A model generated the notes under the pieces. The model had not been told where the DNA came from, made no database searches, and saw nothing but the letters and a program-made list of their open reading frames with translations. A DNA stretch of 64,000 bases from Henriciella sp. (lineage in GTDB: Bacteria > Pseudomonadota > Alphaproteobacteria > Caulobacterales > Hyphomonadaceae), in NCBI RefSeq assembly GCF_029936995.1, contig NZ_JAPYRE010000001.1:62001-126000 (forward strand), read 5' to 3'. Positions 41,912 to 51,667 of this stretch are shown here, one piece after another. The first letter of the stretch is position 1. Each line of letters starts with the position of its first letter. The translations under genes were made by a program, and so were the position numbers.

Positions 41912-43363
41912 ATGGCCAGCCGTATGCTGAAATTCACGAATATCGACCCCGCCATGCCGGAAAAGCGTGACGCGAAAGCGCGCACGCAGGACTTCCATGA
42001 GATTTATGGAGACTATGCCCAGCAGGTGGCCGAAGATCAGGCCGGGCGGTGTTCGCAATGCGGCGTTCCGTTCTGCCAGCAGGGCTGCCCGCTTTCCAAC
42101 AATATTCCTGACTGGCTGAAGCTGGTCGCCGAAGACCGTATGGAAGAGGCCTATGAGGTCTCTGCGGCCACCAACAACATGCCGGAAATCTGTGGCCGTA
42201 TCTGTCCGCAGGACAGGCTGTGCGAAGGCATATGTACGGTTGAGCAATCTGGTCACGGCACGGTGACGATCGGGGCGGTCGAGCGCTATATCACCGATAA
42301 TGCCTGGGAGCAGGGCTGGGTCACCCCGATCAAGCCCCCGCGTGAGCGCGATCAGTCGGCCGGTATCATCGGAGCCGGGCCTGGCGGACTGGCGGCGGCT
42401 GAGCAGCTGCGCCGCAAGGGCTACCAGGTCACCGTCTATGACCGCTATGATCGTGGCGGTGGCCTGCTGATCTACGGCATTCCGAGCTTCAAGCTGGAGA
42501 AGGAGATCGTCGAGCGGCGCATCAGGCGTCTCGAGGAGAGCGGTGTCACGTTCGAGTTCAACACCTCAATCGGTGAAGAAAAGACCCTGTCCGACCTGCG
42601 GGATGCGCATGACACGCTGCTGATCGCGACGGGCGTCTACAAGGCGCGTGACCTGAAAGTGCCGGGCATCGGCTCGACCGGGGTTCATGCTGCGCTGGAT
42701 TTTCTCACGACCTCCAATCGCAAGGGCCTGGGCGACAAAGTGCCGACCTTCGAAGACGGCACGCATAATGCTGATGGACGCCGTGTCGTCGTCATTGGTG
42801 GTGGTGATACCGCGATGGACTGTGTGCGTACCGCTGTGCGCCAGGGCGCGAAATCCGTCTCCTGTCTCTACCGCCGCGACCGCGCCAACATGCCGGGCTC
42901 GCAGCGTGAGGTGGCGAATGCAGAGGAGGAGGGTGTCGTCTTTGAGTGGCTCGCTGCGCCCGAGGCCATCCTCGACAATAATGGAGATGTCAAAGCTGTC
43001 CGGGCCTCCCGCATGAAACTCGGTGCGCCGGATCCGTCCGGGCGCCAGTCCCCGGAGAAGACGGGTGAGACGTTCGACCTCGAGGCCGACATGGTCATCA
43101 AGGCACTTGGGTTTGACCCGGAAGAGCTTCCGCAGCTCTTTGGGGAGCCGGCCCTGACGGTCAATCGCTGGGGCGCGATCAAGGTTGATTTCAAGACGAT
43201 GGAGACAAGCGTGGCCAACGTCTTTGCCGCGGGTGATATCGTGCGCGGCGCCTCGCTCGTCGTCTGGGCCATCAAGGATGGACGCGACGCGGCTGAAGAA
43301 ATGCACAAGCGCATGAAGCAGATGGCCCGCGAACGCGCGCCTGAGCCTGTGGCTGCGGAGTAG
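41912..43363 (+). CDS. gltD: Glutamate synthase small (beta) subunit
   Basis: GltD feeds electrons from NADPH to the large subunit of glutamate synthase, the central ammonia-assimilation route. The 483-residue protein has N-terminal iron-sulfur cysteines (C-S-Q-C-G-V-P-F-C-Q-Q-G-C-P and C-G-R-I-C-P-Q-D-R-L-C), an FAD loop G-A-G-P-G-G-L-A-A-A, an NADPH loop G-G-G-D-T-A-M-D-C and the C-terminal F-A-A-G-D-I-V-R-G segment. The ATG at 41912 has an AAGGACG site; an in-frame start at 41864 is less likely. Here gltD precedes gltB, separated by a small GFA gene. Confidence 0.95.
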   Translation: MASRMLKFTNIDPAMPEKRDAKARTQDFHEIYGDYAQQVAEDQAGRCSQCGVPFCQQGCPLSNNIPDWLKLVAEDRMEEAYEVSAATNNMPEICGRICPQDRLCEGICTVEQSGHGTVTIGAVERYITDNAWEQGWVTPIKPPRERDQSAGIIGAGPGGLAAAEQLRRKGYQVTVYDRYDRGGGLLIYGIPSFKLEKEIVERRIRRLEESGVTFEFNTSIGEEKTLSDLRDAHDTLLIATGVYKARDLKVPGIGSTGVHAALDFLTTSNRKGLGDKVPTFEDGTHNADGRRVVVIGGGDTAMDCVRTAVRQGAKSVSCLYRRDRANMPGSQREVANAEEEGVVFEWLAAPEAILDNNGDVKAVRASRMKLGAPDPSGRQSPEKTGETFDLEADMVIKALGFDPEELPQLFGEPALTVNRWGAIKVDFKTMETSVANVFAAGDIVRGASLVVWAIKDGRDAAEEMHKRMKQMARERAPEPVAAE

Positions 43364-43367
43364 GCCG

Positions 43368-43790
43368 ATGGCTGACTTGTACAAAGGCAAATGTCATTGC
43401 GGTGCGGTCCAGTACCAGGGGCAGGGAAAGCCGCACCTTCATGTGTGCCATTGCTCCGATTGTCTGGGCTGGAATGGCGGCCCGTTCATTGCTGCAATGT
43501 TTGACAAGGGCATCACGCTCCAGACCGCTGATGCGGTGAAGTGGTATGAAAGCTCCGAAGTTGCTGACCGCGGTAGCTGTGCGACGTGCGGCACAGTTCT
43601 GTTCTATCGCGGGAAGGGCGGAGAAGTCTCTTCTGTGGCAGCCGGTACACTCTCTGACCAGGCAGGATTGCCCGATATTGGCGAGCATATCTTCATTGAT
43701 GAAAAGCCCGCCTATTACGATTTCAAGGATGACGCGCCGCGCCTGACCGGCGCAGAGGTCATTGCCAATTTTCAGGACGACCAATCATGA
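43368..43790 (+). CDS. GFA-family zinc protein
   Basis: GFA proteins bind zinc with cysteines and are named after glutathione-dependent formaldehyde-activating enzyme, though most members have unknown functions. The 140-residue product has C-H-C-G-A-V near residue 9, H-V-C-H-C-S-D-C-x-x-W-N-G-G, and C-A-T-C-G-T-V-L-F-Y, the full set of zinc cysteines. It starts 4 bp after gltD and its last 4 bp overlap the gltB start, so it belongs to this operon. Its link with glutamate synthase is not known. Confidence 0.9.
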   Translation: MADLYKGKCHCGAVQYQGQGKPHLHVCHCSDCLGWNGGPFIAAMFDKGITLQTADAVKWYESSEVADRGSCATCGTVLFYRGKGGEVSSVAAGTLSDQAGLPDIGEHIFIDEKPAYYDFKDDAPRLTGAEVIANFQDDQS

Positions 43791-46700
43791 CCGACACAAT
43801 CGAAAAATATCTCATCGAGCGCCAGAAGCTGATCGACGCGCATGCCTATGACCCCGAATATGAGAAAGACGCCTGTGGTGTCGGTCTCGTGGCGGCCATG
43901 GATGGCAAGCCCCGGCGCGAAATCGTCGAGATGGGTATCAAGGCGCTGAAGAATGTCTGGCACCGTGGTGCCGTCGACGCTGATGGCAAGACAGGCGACG
44001 GCGCGGGTATCCGCATCGAGGTGCCGCAGGACTTTTTCCGCGAACAGGCCGAACGCACAGGCCACAATCCCACCGATGACCCGATCTGTGTTGGCCAAAT
44101 CTTCCTGCCTCGCACCGATCTTGCGGCCCAGGAGGCTGCACGTGCGATTGTGGAGACAGAAGTTCTTCACTTTGGCTTCTACATCTATGGCTGGCGCCAG
44201 CCGCCGGTCGATACCAGCATTATCGGCCAGAAAGCAGCTGATACGCGCCCCGAGATCGAGCAGGTCATGTTCCGCGACTCGCGTGATCGCAGTTCTGACG
44301 AGCTGGAGCGTGCGCTCTATCTTTGCCGCCGCCGTATCGAGCGCAAGGCGCGCGAGGCGGGCATACCGGGCTTCTATATCTGCTCGCTCAGCCACAAGTC
44401 GCTGATCTACAAGGGCATGTTCCTCGCCGAGGATATCGACCGCTTCTATCTCGACCTCCAGGATGAGCGCTTCGTGTCGCCCATCGCGATCTATCACCAG
44501 CGCTATTCGACCAATACCTTCCCGCAATGGTCGCTGGCCCAGCCTTTCCGCATGCTCGCCCATAATGGCGAGATCAACACGCTGCGCGGCAATCTGAACT
44601 GGATGAAGAGTCACGAGATCAAGATGGTCTCCGGCGCGTTCGGCGATGATGTCGAGGACGTGAAGCCTGTCGTGCCGAAAGGGCAGTCGGACTCCGGCGC
44701 ACTCGATGCCGTGTTTGAAATCCTGTGCAAGGCCGGGCGGGCTGCGCCGATGACGAAGGCGCTTCTGATTCCTGAAGCCTGGTCGAAGCGCGCCTCAATC
44801 ATTCCGGACAATCATGCCGCCCTTTATGCCTATTGTAATTCCGTCATGGAGCCGTGGGACGGGCCGGCCGCCATCTGTGCCTATGACGGGCGCTGGGCAA
44901 TTGCCGGGCTGGACCGCAACGGCCTGCGCCCACTGCGCTATGCGTTGACTTCGGATGGCATTCTTGCTGTCGGGTCTGAAACCGGCATGTGCCCGCTGAC
45001 CGGCCATGATGTCGTACGCCGCGGCCATGTCCGCGCGGGTGGCATGATTGCCGCGAACCTTGAGAATGGCCGCTTCTACGAGCATGACGAGATTATTGAC
45101 GAGCTGGCTGCCGAGCACCCTTACGACAAGTGGCTGAAAAACGTTAAGGAGCTCGAGGAGGACATCATCCAGGGCGAGGAGCCGCGCCTGTTTGACAAGG
45201 AGGGCCTGCTGCGCCGTCAGACCGTGGCCGGGTTCACGCTGGAAACGTCAGAACTCATTCTCGCGCCCATGGCGGAAACGGGCAAAGAGGCCATCGGCTC
45301 GATGGGCGATGACAGCCCGCTTGCCGTGCTGTCGAGCGAAGCGCGGCCTCTCTCGCACTTCTTCCGGCAGAATTTCAGCCAGGTCACGAACCCGCCGGTC
45401 GACCCGCTGCGCGAAGACCGTGTGATGTCGCTGAAGACGCGGTTCAAGAACCTCGGAAATATTCTGACCACGGACGAAACCCAGCAGAATGTCTTCGTGC
45501 TGGAGAGCCCCTTCCTCTCGACAGGTATGTACCACCGTCTCATGGAGACGCTGGGCGAGGGCGTCGAGCATATCAACTGTACGTTCAGGCTGAAGGATGT
45601 ACAGGGTGATGGGCGTGCCCTGAAAGAGGCGCTGTCTCGCATCCAGGCGGAGGCCGAGGAAGCCGTCCGCGCCGGGCGTGAGCACATCGTGCTGACGGAC
45701 GAGCATCAGGGCGCCGACGATATCGCCATCCCGATGATCCTCGCGACGGGGGCGGTGCATTCGCATCTCGTTTCCCAGGGGCTGCGGACATTCTGTTCAC
45801 TGACGGTGCGTTCAGGCGAGTGCCTGGACACGCATTATTTCGCGGTCCTGGTCGGTGTCGGGGCTACCTGTGTGAACGCCTATCTCGCACAGGAAGCAAT
45901 TGCAGATCGTCATGCCCGTGGCCTGCTCGGCGATGAGCCGCTGTCGGTCTATGTACAGAACTACAAGAAAGCGATCGAGGCGGGCCTTCTGAAGATCATG
46001 TCCAAGATGGGCATCTCGGTCATCTCGTCGTATCGCGGCGGGTATAATTTCGAGGCGCTGGGCCTCTCGCGGGCGCTGGTGGCAGACTATTTCCCCGGCA
46101 TGACCAGCCGTATCTCGGGGATCGGTCTTGCCGGTCTGGAGGAGAATGCGGTGGACCGCCACGAGGTCGCCTTCGATGAGGATGTGATCTCGCTGCCAGT
46201 GGGCGGTTTCTACAAGCTGCGCGCATCTGGTGAACCCCACGCGCTGGATGGCAACCTCATCCACATGCTTCAGGCGGCTTGTGACCGTGGCGACTATTCC
46301 CTGTATGAGAAATATGTCGAGGCACAGTCCAACCGCCATCCGATCCAGCTGCGGGACCTGATCGACTTCAAGACCAAGTCACAGACATCCATCCCGCTGG
46401 AACAGGTCCAGTCGGTCAATGAAGTGCGCAAGCGTTTCGTGACGCCCGGCATGTCGCTTGGGGCCCTGTCGCCGGAAGCTCACGGCACGCTGAATGTCGC
46501 GATGAACCGGATCGGTGCCAAGTCGGTCTCCGGCGAGGGCGGGGAAATCCGCGAACGCTACCGGCCACTGCCGAACGGCGACAACATGAACTCCGCGGTC
46601 AAGCAGGTCGCTTCCGGACGCTTCGGCGTGACGGCGGAATATCTCAATGAGTGCCGTGAGGTCGAGATCAAGGTCGCACAGGGGGCCAAGCCCGGGGAGG

Positions 46701-48313
46701 GCGGCCAGCTGCCGGGTTTCAAGGTGACGGAAATGATTGCCAAGAACCGTCATGCCACGCCGGGCGTGACGCTGATCTCGCCACCGCCGCACCACGATAT
46801 CTACTCCATCGAGGATCTGGCCCAGCTCATCTATGACCTGAAGCAGATCAACCCCGAGGTGCGCGTCTGCGTGAAGCTCGTTGCCCAGTCCGGCGTCGGT
46901 ACGGTTGCCGCTGGTGTGGCCAAGGCCAAGGCAGATGTCATCCTGATCGCTGGCGGTGTCGGCGGGACGGGGGCAAGCCCGCAGACTTCAATCAAGTATG
47001 CCGGCCTGCCCTGGGAAATGGGGCTGGCCGAAGCCCACCAGGTGCTGTCGCTCAACAATCTGCGCAACAAGGTTACGCTGCGCACGGATGGCGGGCTCCG
47101 GACAGGCCGCGATATCGTGATGGCGGCGATGCTGGGGGCTGAAGAGTACGGGATTGGTACTGCTTCGCTCGTGGCGATGGGCTGTATCATGGTGCGTCAG
47201 TGCCACTCCAACACCTGCCCTGTGGGCGTCTGCGTTCAGGATGAGGCGCTGCGCCAGAAATTTACTGGCACGCCGGACAAGGTGGTCAACCTGATGTCCT
47301 TCATCGCAGAGGATGTGCGCAGGATCCTGGCCAGCCTCGGCCTTTCCTCGCTGGACGAAGCGATCGGGCGGACAGACCTGTTGAGCCAGGTCAGCCGGGG
47401 CGCGTCCCACCTTGATGACCTCGACCTCAATCCGCTTCTGGTGAAGGTCGAGACGAATACGCCTGTGGTCTATAACCCGTCCCACCGCACGGAAGTCTGG
47501 GAAACGCTCGATGCGCAGATCCTGCGTGACGGCGAGCCTTTCTTCACGCGCGGGGAGAAGATGCAGCTCGAATACGATGTGCAGAACGTACAGCGCTCCA
47601 TCGGGGCGCGGTGCAGCTCGTCCATCGTGCGCAAGTTCGGCGAAAAGGCACTTCCCGAAGGACGCTTGCGGGTGCGCCTGACAGGCAGTGCCGGCCAGTC
47701 GCTCGGGGCATTCTCCGTGCAGGGGCTCCTGCTTGATGTCTATGGCGATGCCAATGACTATGTCGGCAAGGGGCTTTCCGGCGCGACGATCCAGCTGCGG
47801 CCGAAACGTGATGCCCAGCTTGAGGCGTCCGAGAACACGATCATCGGCAATACCTGTCTCTATGGTGCCACCTCCGGCCGGCTTTATGCGGCCGGGCAGG
47901 CGGGCGTGCGCTTCGGTGTACGCAACTCCGGTGCCGAGGCTGTTGTCGAAGGCTGTGGCGCGAATGGCTGTGAGTACATGACGGGCGGGCGCGTTGCGAT
48001 CCTCGGCCCGGTCGGCGACAATTTCGGGGCCGGCATGACAGGCGGGGTCGCCTGGATCTGGGATCCGGAAGAACGTTTCCAGCGTGTCGCCAACCCGGAC
48101 TCCATCGACTGGTACACACTGGCCGACATGCCTGAAGAGCATATCGGGCGTTTCCACCTGATGCTGGAAATGCATGCCGAACGCACCGGGTCGGCCCGTG
48201 CGAAGAAGCTTCTCGACAACTGGGAGCAGACGCTGGGCGAGACCTGGCTCATCGTGCCCAAGGAAGTTGCCGGCATGATCCTAGGTGAGGACGCTGAGGC
48301 GAAAGCCAGCTGA
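43787..48313 (+). CDS. gltB: Glutamate synthase large (alpha) subunit
   Basis: GltB makes two glutamates from glutamine and 2-oxoglutarate. The 1508-residue protein is complete. The class II glutamine amidotransferase domain has its catalytic Cys in D-A-C-G-V-G at residue 30, so about 29 residues are probably removed. The central and FMN-binding synthase domains follow (about 430–1200) with the 3Fe-4S cysteine set C-I-M-V-R-Q-C-H-S-N-T-C-P-V-G-V-C around 1131–1147. The C-terminal G-x-G beta-helix ends the protein. It overlaps the GFA gene by 4 bp and ends before a strong stem-loop. Confidence 0.96.
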   Translation: MTDTIEKYLIERQKLIDAHAYDPEYEKDACGVGLVAAMDGKPRREIVEMGIKALKNVWHRGAVDADGKTGDGAGIRIEVPQDFFREQAERTGHNPTDDPICVGQIFLPRTDLAAQEAARAIVETEVLHFGFYIYGWRQPPVDTSIIGQKAADTRPEIEQVMFRDSRDRSSDELERALYLCRRRIERKAREAGIPGFYICSLSHKSLIYKGMFLAEDIDRFYLDLQDERFVSPIAIYHQRYSTNTFPQWSLAQPFRMLAHNGEINTLRGNLNWMKSHEIKMVSGAFGDDVEDVKPVVPKGQSDSGALDAVFEILCKAGRAAPMTKALLIPEAWSKRASIIPDNHAALYAYCNSVMEPWDGPAAICAYDGRWAIAGLDRNGLRPLRYALTSDGILAVGSETGMCPLTGHDVVRRGHVRAGGMIAANLENGRFYEHDEIIDELAAEHPYDKWLKNVKELEEDIIQGEEPRLFDKEGLLRRQTVAGFTLETSELILAPMAETGKEAIGSMGDDSPLAVLSSEARPLSHFFRQNFSQVTNPPVDPLREDRVMSLKTRFKNLGNILTTDETQQNVFVLESPFLSTGMYHRLMETLGEGVEHINCTFRLKDVQGDGRALKEALSRIQAEAEEAVRAGREHIVLTDEHQGADDIAIPMILATGAVHSHLVSQGLRTFCSLTVRSGECLDTHYFAVLVGVGATCVNAYLAQEAIADRHARGLLGDEPLSVYVQNYKKAIEAGLLKIMSKMGISVISSYRGGYNFEALGLSRALVADYFPGMTSRISGIGLAGLEENAVDRHEVAFDEDVISLPVGGFYKLRASGEPHALDGNLIHMLQAACDRGDYSLYEKYVEAQSNRHPIQLRDLIDFKTKSQTSIPLEQVQSVNEVRKRFVTPGMSLGALSPEAHGTLNVAMNRIGAKSVSGEGGEIRERYRPLPNGDNMNSAVKQVASGRFGVTAEYLNECREVEIKVAQGAKPGEGGQLPGFKVTEMIAKNRHATPGVTLISPPPHHDIYSIEDLAQLIYDLKQINPEVRVCVKLVAQSGVGTVAAGVAKAKADVILIAGGVGGTGASPQTSIKYAGLPWEMGLAEAHQVLSLNNLRNKVTLRTDGGLRTGRDIVMAAMLGAEEYGIGTASLVAMGCIMVRQCHSNTCPVGVCVQDEALRQKFTGTPDKVVNLMSFIAEDVRRILASLGLSSLDEAIGRTDLLSQVSRGASHLDDLDLNPLLVKVETNTPVVYNPSHRTEVWETLDAQILRDGEPFFTRGEKMQLEYDVQNVQRSIGARCSSSIVRKFGEKALPEGRLRVRLTGSAGQSLGAFSVQGLLLDVYGDANDYVGKGLSGATIQLRPKRDAQLEASENTIIGNTCLYGATSGRLYAAGQAGVRFGVRNSGAEAVVEGCGANGCEYMTGGRVAILGPVGDNFGAGMTGGVAWIWDPEERFQRVANPDSIDWYTLADMPEEHIGRFHLMLEMHAERTGSARAKKLLDNWEQTLGETWLIVPKEVAGMILGEDAEAKAS

Positions 48314-48329
48314 AGCGCGTCTGGCCTGT

Positions 48330-48359
48330 AGCACCGCCCTTGTAACAATGGGCGGTGCT
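48330..48359 (+). terminator. Stem-loop terminator after gltB
   Basis: Perfect 10-bp arms AGCACCGCCC (48330–48339) and its complement (48350–48359) flank a 10-nt loop, 17 bp after the gltB stop. No T-run follows (CCCC does), so efficiency is uncertain; the position between gltB and dnaJ fits a terminator. Confidence 0.65.
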
Positions 48360-48406
48360 CCCCAACTGCGCTTCTAACTGCCAAACAGCGGACCTTTACC
48401 ACTGCC

Positions 48407-49576
48407 ATGAGCAAACAGGACTATTATGAGATTCTCGGCGTCTCGAAGGATGCCGACGCCAAGGCGCTTAAAAGCGCCTATCGCAAACTGGCGCTGAAAT
48501 ACCATCCAGACCAGAACCCGGGCGATGAAGAGGCTGAAGCCAAGTTCAAGGAAGTTGGCGAAGCCTATGCCATTCTCTCCGATCCGGAGAAGAAGGCAGC
48601 CTATGACAGGTTTGGCCATGCCGCCTTTGAAGGTGGCGGCGGCCCCGGTGGCGGTGGCAACCCGTTCGGCAACATGGATCCGGGCGACATTTTCGAGAAT
48701 ATTTTCAGCCAGGTCTTTGGCGGGGCTGGTGGCTTTGCAGGCGGGCGCCGCCGCAATGGTCCGGCCCGCGGCAACGATCTGAGATATGATCTCGAGATCA
48801 ATCTCGAAGACGCATATGCTGGCAAGGACACGACCATCACGCTGCCCTCTGCTGTTGAATGCGATACCTGCGATGGATCAGGTGCCGAGCCAGGCACCAG
48901 CCCGGAGACGTGCCCGAGCTGTTCGGGCGCGGGGCGTGTCCGCGCTACGCAGGGCTTTTTCACGATGGAGCGCCCCTGTGCGCGCTGTGCCGGCAAGGGC
49001 AAGGTCATCTCCAATCCCTGCAAGACCTGCCATGGCGCTGGCCAGGTCCGCGAAGAGCGCAATCTCGAAGTCAAGATTCCGGCCGGCGTCGAGGCGGGTA
49101 TGCGTATCCGGCTGTCAGGCGAAGGCGAACCGGGCCTCAATGGCGGACCGAAAGGCGATCTCTACATCTTCATCGATGTCGCCGAGCATGACATCTTCGA
49201 GCGTGACGGGCCGAACCTCTACTGCCCGGCCCCCGTGCCGATGGTGACAGCTGCCCTTGGCGGCGAGATCGAGATTCCGACGATTGATGGCGGACGTGCC
49301 CGTGTCACCGTGCCGGAAGGGGCCCAGACAGGCCGCAAGCTTCGTATGCGCGGCAAGGGGATGCCCTCCCTGCGCGGTTCAGGCCATGCCGGCGACCTCT
49401 TCGTCGAGATGATGGTCGAGACCCCGCGCAACCTGACCTCGCGCCAGAAAGAGCTTCTGCGCGAGTTCTGCGATTGCTCGGGCGCCGATTGCAATCCGGA
49501 AAGCGAAGGCTTTCTCGGCCGCGTGAAAAAGTTCTGGGACGGCATGACCAGCGAAGACCAGCAGCGCCCGAACTAG
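48407..49576 (+). CDS. dnaJ: Chaperone protein DnaJ
   Basis: DnaJ hands substrates to DnaK and stimulates its ATPase. The 389-residue protein has the J domain (residues 4–70) with H-P-D, a G/F-rich linker with many Gly (about 75–110), four zinc-finger C-x-x-C-x-G-x-G motifs (about 150–215), and the C-terminal substrate domains. All elements are present. dnaK, often next to dnaJ, is not seen. The gene abuts the convergent alpha/beta hydrolase gene (next base). Confidence 0.96.
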   Translation: MSKQDYYEILGVSKDADAKALKSAYRKLALKYHPDQNPGDEEAEAKFKEVGEAYAILSDPEKKAAYDRFGHAAFEGGGGPGGGGNPFGNMDPGDIFENIFSQVFGGAGGFAGGRRRNGPARGNDLRYDLEINLEDAYAGKDTTITLPSAVECDTCDGSGAEPGTSPETCPSCSGAGRVRATQGFFTMERPCARCAGKGKVISNPCKTCHGAGQVREERNLEVKIPAGVEAGMRIRLSGEGEPGLNGGPKGDLYIFIDVAEHDIFERDGPNLYCPAPVPMVTAALGGEIEIPTIDGGRARVTVPEGAQTGRKLRMRGKGMPSLRGSGHAGDLFVEMMVETPRNLTSRQKELLREFCDCSGADCNPESEGFLGRVKKFWDGMTSEDQQRPN

Positions 49577-50332
49577 CTATTGTTCGACCACGCCTGAAAT
49601 CTCACTGCAGACGGCTTTCAACCGGTCGATATCCTGCGGTCGGGAAAGCCTGTGGTCGCCATCCTTGATCAGGTGGAAGACGAGGTCGCCTGATGTCATA
49701 GTATCGACGAGGCGCATCGCGTGCTGCCACGGTACGTCCGGGTCGCAGACGCCCTGAAGGATGCGGACAGGACCATCGAACGCGATCGGCGCATCAAGCA
49801 GGTTCCAGCCACGACCATCCTCGATCAGCCCCTTCGTAATGGGGTAGGGGTCTCCATACTCTGACGGGCGCAGGTGCACGCCTTTCTCCATGATCTCGGC
49901 TTTTGCCGCCTCTGAGAATTCCGGCCACATCAGCTTGTCGGTGAAGTCCGGCGCTGGCGCGATCAGGACGAGGCCCTTTACCCGGTCCTGAAGGGCAAGT
50001 GCAGAAAGCAGGGCCATCCAGCCGCCCATGCTGGAGCCGACGAGAACGAGGTCCCCTTGGGTGCAGGCATTGATCGTTTGCAGCGCATCTTCCCGCCACG
50101 CGCTGATCGTTCCATCCTCGAACGCGCCACCGGACTCGCCGTGGCCGGAGTAGTCGAAGGCGAGGAAACCGTGGCCTTCGGCCTTTGCCCATGCCTCCAG
50201 TTCCATGACCTTTGTGCCGGTCATGTCGGACATGAAGCCCGAGAGCCACACATAGGTCAGCCCGGAGCGTCCTTCATGCGCGCGATAGGCAATGCGCCTG
50301 CCATTTTCACAGTCGAGAAATAGTGTTGTCAT
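49577..50332 (-). CDS. Alpha/beta hydrolase
   Basis: The 251-residue protein is a small alpha/beta hydrolase. The nucleophile elbow is G-S-S-M-G-G-W (about residue 99), preceded by an F-D-Y-S-G-H-G-E-S-G-G segment. An Asp is in C-D-P-D-V-P-W, and the catalytic His is in D-G-D-H-R-L-S near the end. This is typical of the BAAT/acyl or serine-esterase subclass. Substrate unknown. The stop codon directly abuts dnaJ on the opposite strand, and the start lies divergent from the GT4 gene. Confidence 0.85.
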   Translation of the reverse strand: MTTLFLDCENGRRIAYRAHEGRSGLTYVWLSGFMSDMTGTKVMELEAWAKAEGHGFLAFDYSGHGESGGAFEDGTISAWREDALQTINACTQGDLVLVGSSMGGWMALLSALALQDRVKGLVLIAPAPDFTDKLMWPEFSEAAKAEIMEKGVHLRPSEYGDPYPITKGLIEDGRGWNLLDAPIAFDGPVRILQGVCDPDVPWQHAMRLVDTMTSGDLVFHLIKDGDHRLSRPQDIDRLKAVCSEISGVVEQ

Positions 50333-50480
50333 GCTAACAGGCCCTCCAACGGCTTGCTGGTGAAGTCAAGCAGGTCACTTTGCCTTCCTGGCCAATCCGT
50401 TTAGGCCTTGGCATCGGCTGGGGCCGGGCCATGAGGTGCTGGACGTGCCAGCAGCGTTGAAGGATCTGGAGAAAGCACGC

Positions 50481-51665
50481 ATGAGCACGATCGAGCTGCC
50501 GGACCTTGCGGGCAGGACCATCCTGCAGGTTATTCCGGAAATCTCTGCCGGGGGCGCCGAGCGCACGACCATCGAAGTGGCTGAAGCCATCGTGGAAGCG
50601 GGCGGCTATCCGGTTGTCGCCAGTGAGGGCGGCCGGCTGGTAGCCGAACTCGAGCAGCTTGGTGGCCTGAATGTCGTACTTCCGATGGCATCGAAGAACC
50701 CGTTTACGATACTGGGCAATGCCGGGAAGCTCTCACAACTCATCAGGGAAAGGTCGGTCGATCTTGTCCATGCCCGCTCAAGGGCTCCTGCGTGGAGTGC
50801 GCTGCGTGCCGCGCGCAGGGCAGGGGTTCCGTTCGTGACAACGTATCACGGGGCCTATTCGGGCGTTTCCGGGCTCAAGAAGCTGTATAATTCCGTCATG
50901 GCGCGCGGCGATCTCGTAATTGCCAATTCGGGCTGGACAGCAGCGCATGTGCAGGCCGTGCACGGGACAGAGGACAACCGGCTCGTCACCATACCGCGCG
51001 GTGTTGATTTCGAGATCTTCGACCCGGCGTGCGTCAGCGATGAGCGCCGGGCCGCGATCCGGACAGCCTGGGGGATCGGCCCGGAGGAAAAACGCCTCAT
51101 CCTTCTCCTGCCCGGCCGCCTGACCGAGTGGAAAGGCCAGAGCATCGCCATTGAGGCGCTGACCCGTCTCGATGAAGGGGAGCGGGCAAACCTGCTCCTC
51201 ATACTGGCGGGCGATGCGCAGGGACGCAGCAGCTATGTCGAGAGCCTGGAGGCACGTATTGCCGGGGCAGGTTTGGAAGGCAGCGTCCGGATACCTGGCC
51301 ATTGTGAAGATATGGCAGCCGCATATGCGGTTGCCGACATCGTTCTTGCGCCGTCAACGCGCCCTGAAGCCTTCGGACGGGTGGCTGCCGAGGCGTCTGC
51401 AATGGGCAAGCCGGTCATTGTCGCCAATCATGGCGGGCAGATGGAAATCGTTGTCGAGGGACGGACAGGATCGCTCGCTGAGCCCGGCAGCGCAGAAGAT
51501 CTTGCCGCTTCGCTAAGGGCGCTCTTGCACCTTGGGGCCGACGGCCGGGCCGGCATGGGCGAAGCTGGCCGGCTGCATGTCATGGAACGCTTTTCCAAGC
51601 GGGGGCTTCAAGCCGCCACTCTGGGCGTCTATAAGCGCCTGCTGAAACCGCACGAGGATGGTTAA
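50481..51665 (+). CDS. Glycosyltransferase family 4
   Basis: The 394-residue protein has the two Rossmann-like halves of GT-B enzymes. The N-terminal acceptor part has an I-S-A-G-G-A-E-R-T motif (around residue 23) and a V-D-L-V-H-A-R-S-R segment. The C-terminal donor part has the E-x7-E motif region (A-P-S-T-R-P-E-A-F-G-R-V-A-A-E-A) and the G-R-L-x-x-W-K-G-x motif. It is a glycosyltransferase for an LPS-type envelope glycan, by context. The ATG at 50481 has a TGGAGA site; the frame is open to 50436. Paired with the GT9 gene, 2 bp later. Confidence 0.88.
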   Translation: MSTIELPDLAGRTILQVIPEISAGGAERTTIEVAEAIVEAGGYPVVASEGGRLVAELEQLGGLNVVLPMASKNPFTILGNAGKLSQLIRERSVDLVHARSRAPAWSALRAARRAGVPFVTTYHGAYSGVSGLKKLYNSVMARGDLVIANSGWTAAHVQAVHGTEDNRLVTIPRGVDFEIFDPACVSDERRAAIRTAWGIGPEEKRLILLLPGRLTEWKGQSIAIEALTRLDEGERANLLLILAGDAQGRSSYVESLEARIAGAGLEGSVRIPGHCEDMAAAYAVADIVLAPSTRPEAFGRVAAEASAMGKPVIVANHGGQMEIVVEGRTGSLAEPGSAEDLAASLRALLHLGADGRAGMGEAGRLHVMERFSKRGLQAATLGVYKRLLKPHEDG

Positions 51666-51667
51666 GA

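Noticed and set aside
46988-48175. 395-residue minus-strand frame opposite gltB
   Set aside because: It is entirely inside gltB, whose protein is complete and conserved; the antisense frame has no domain pattern.
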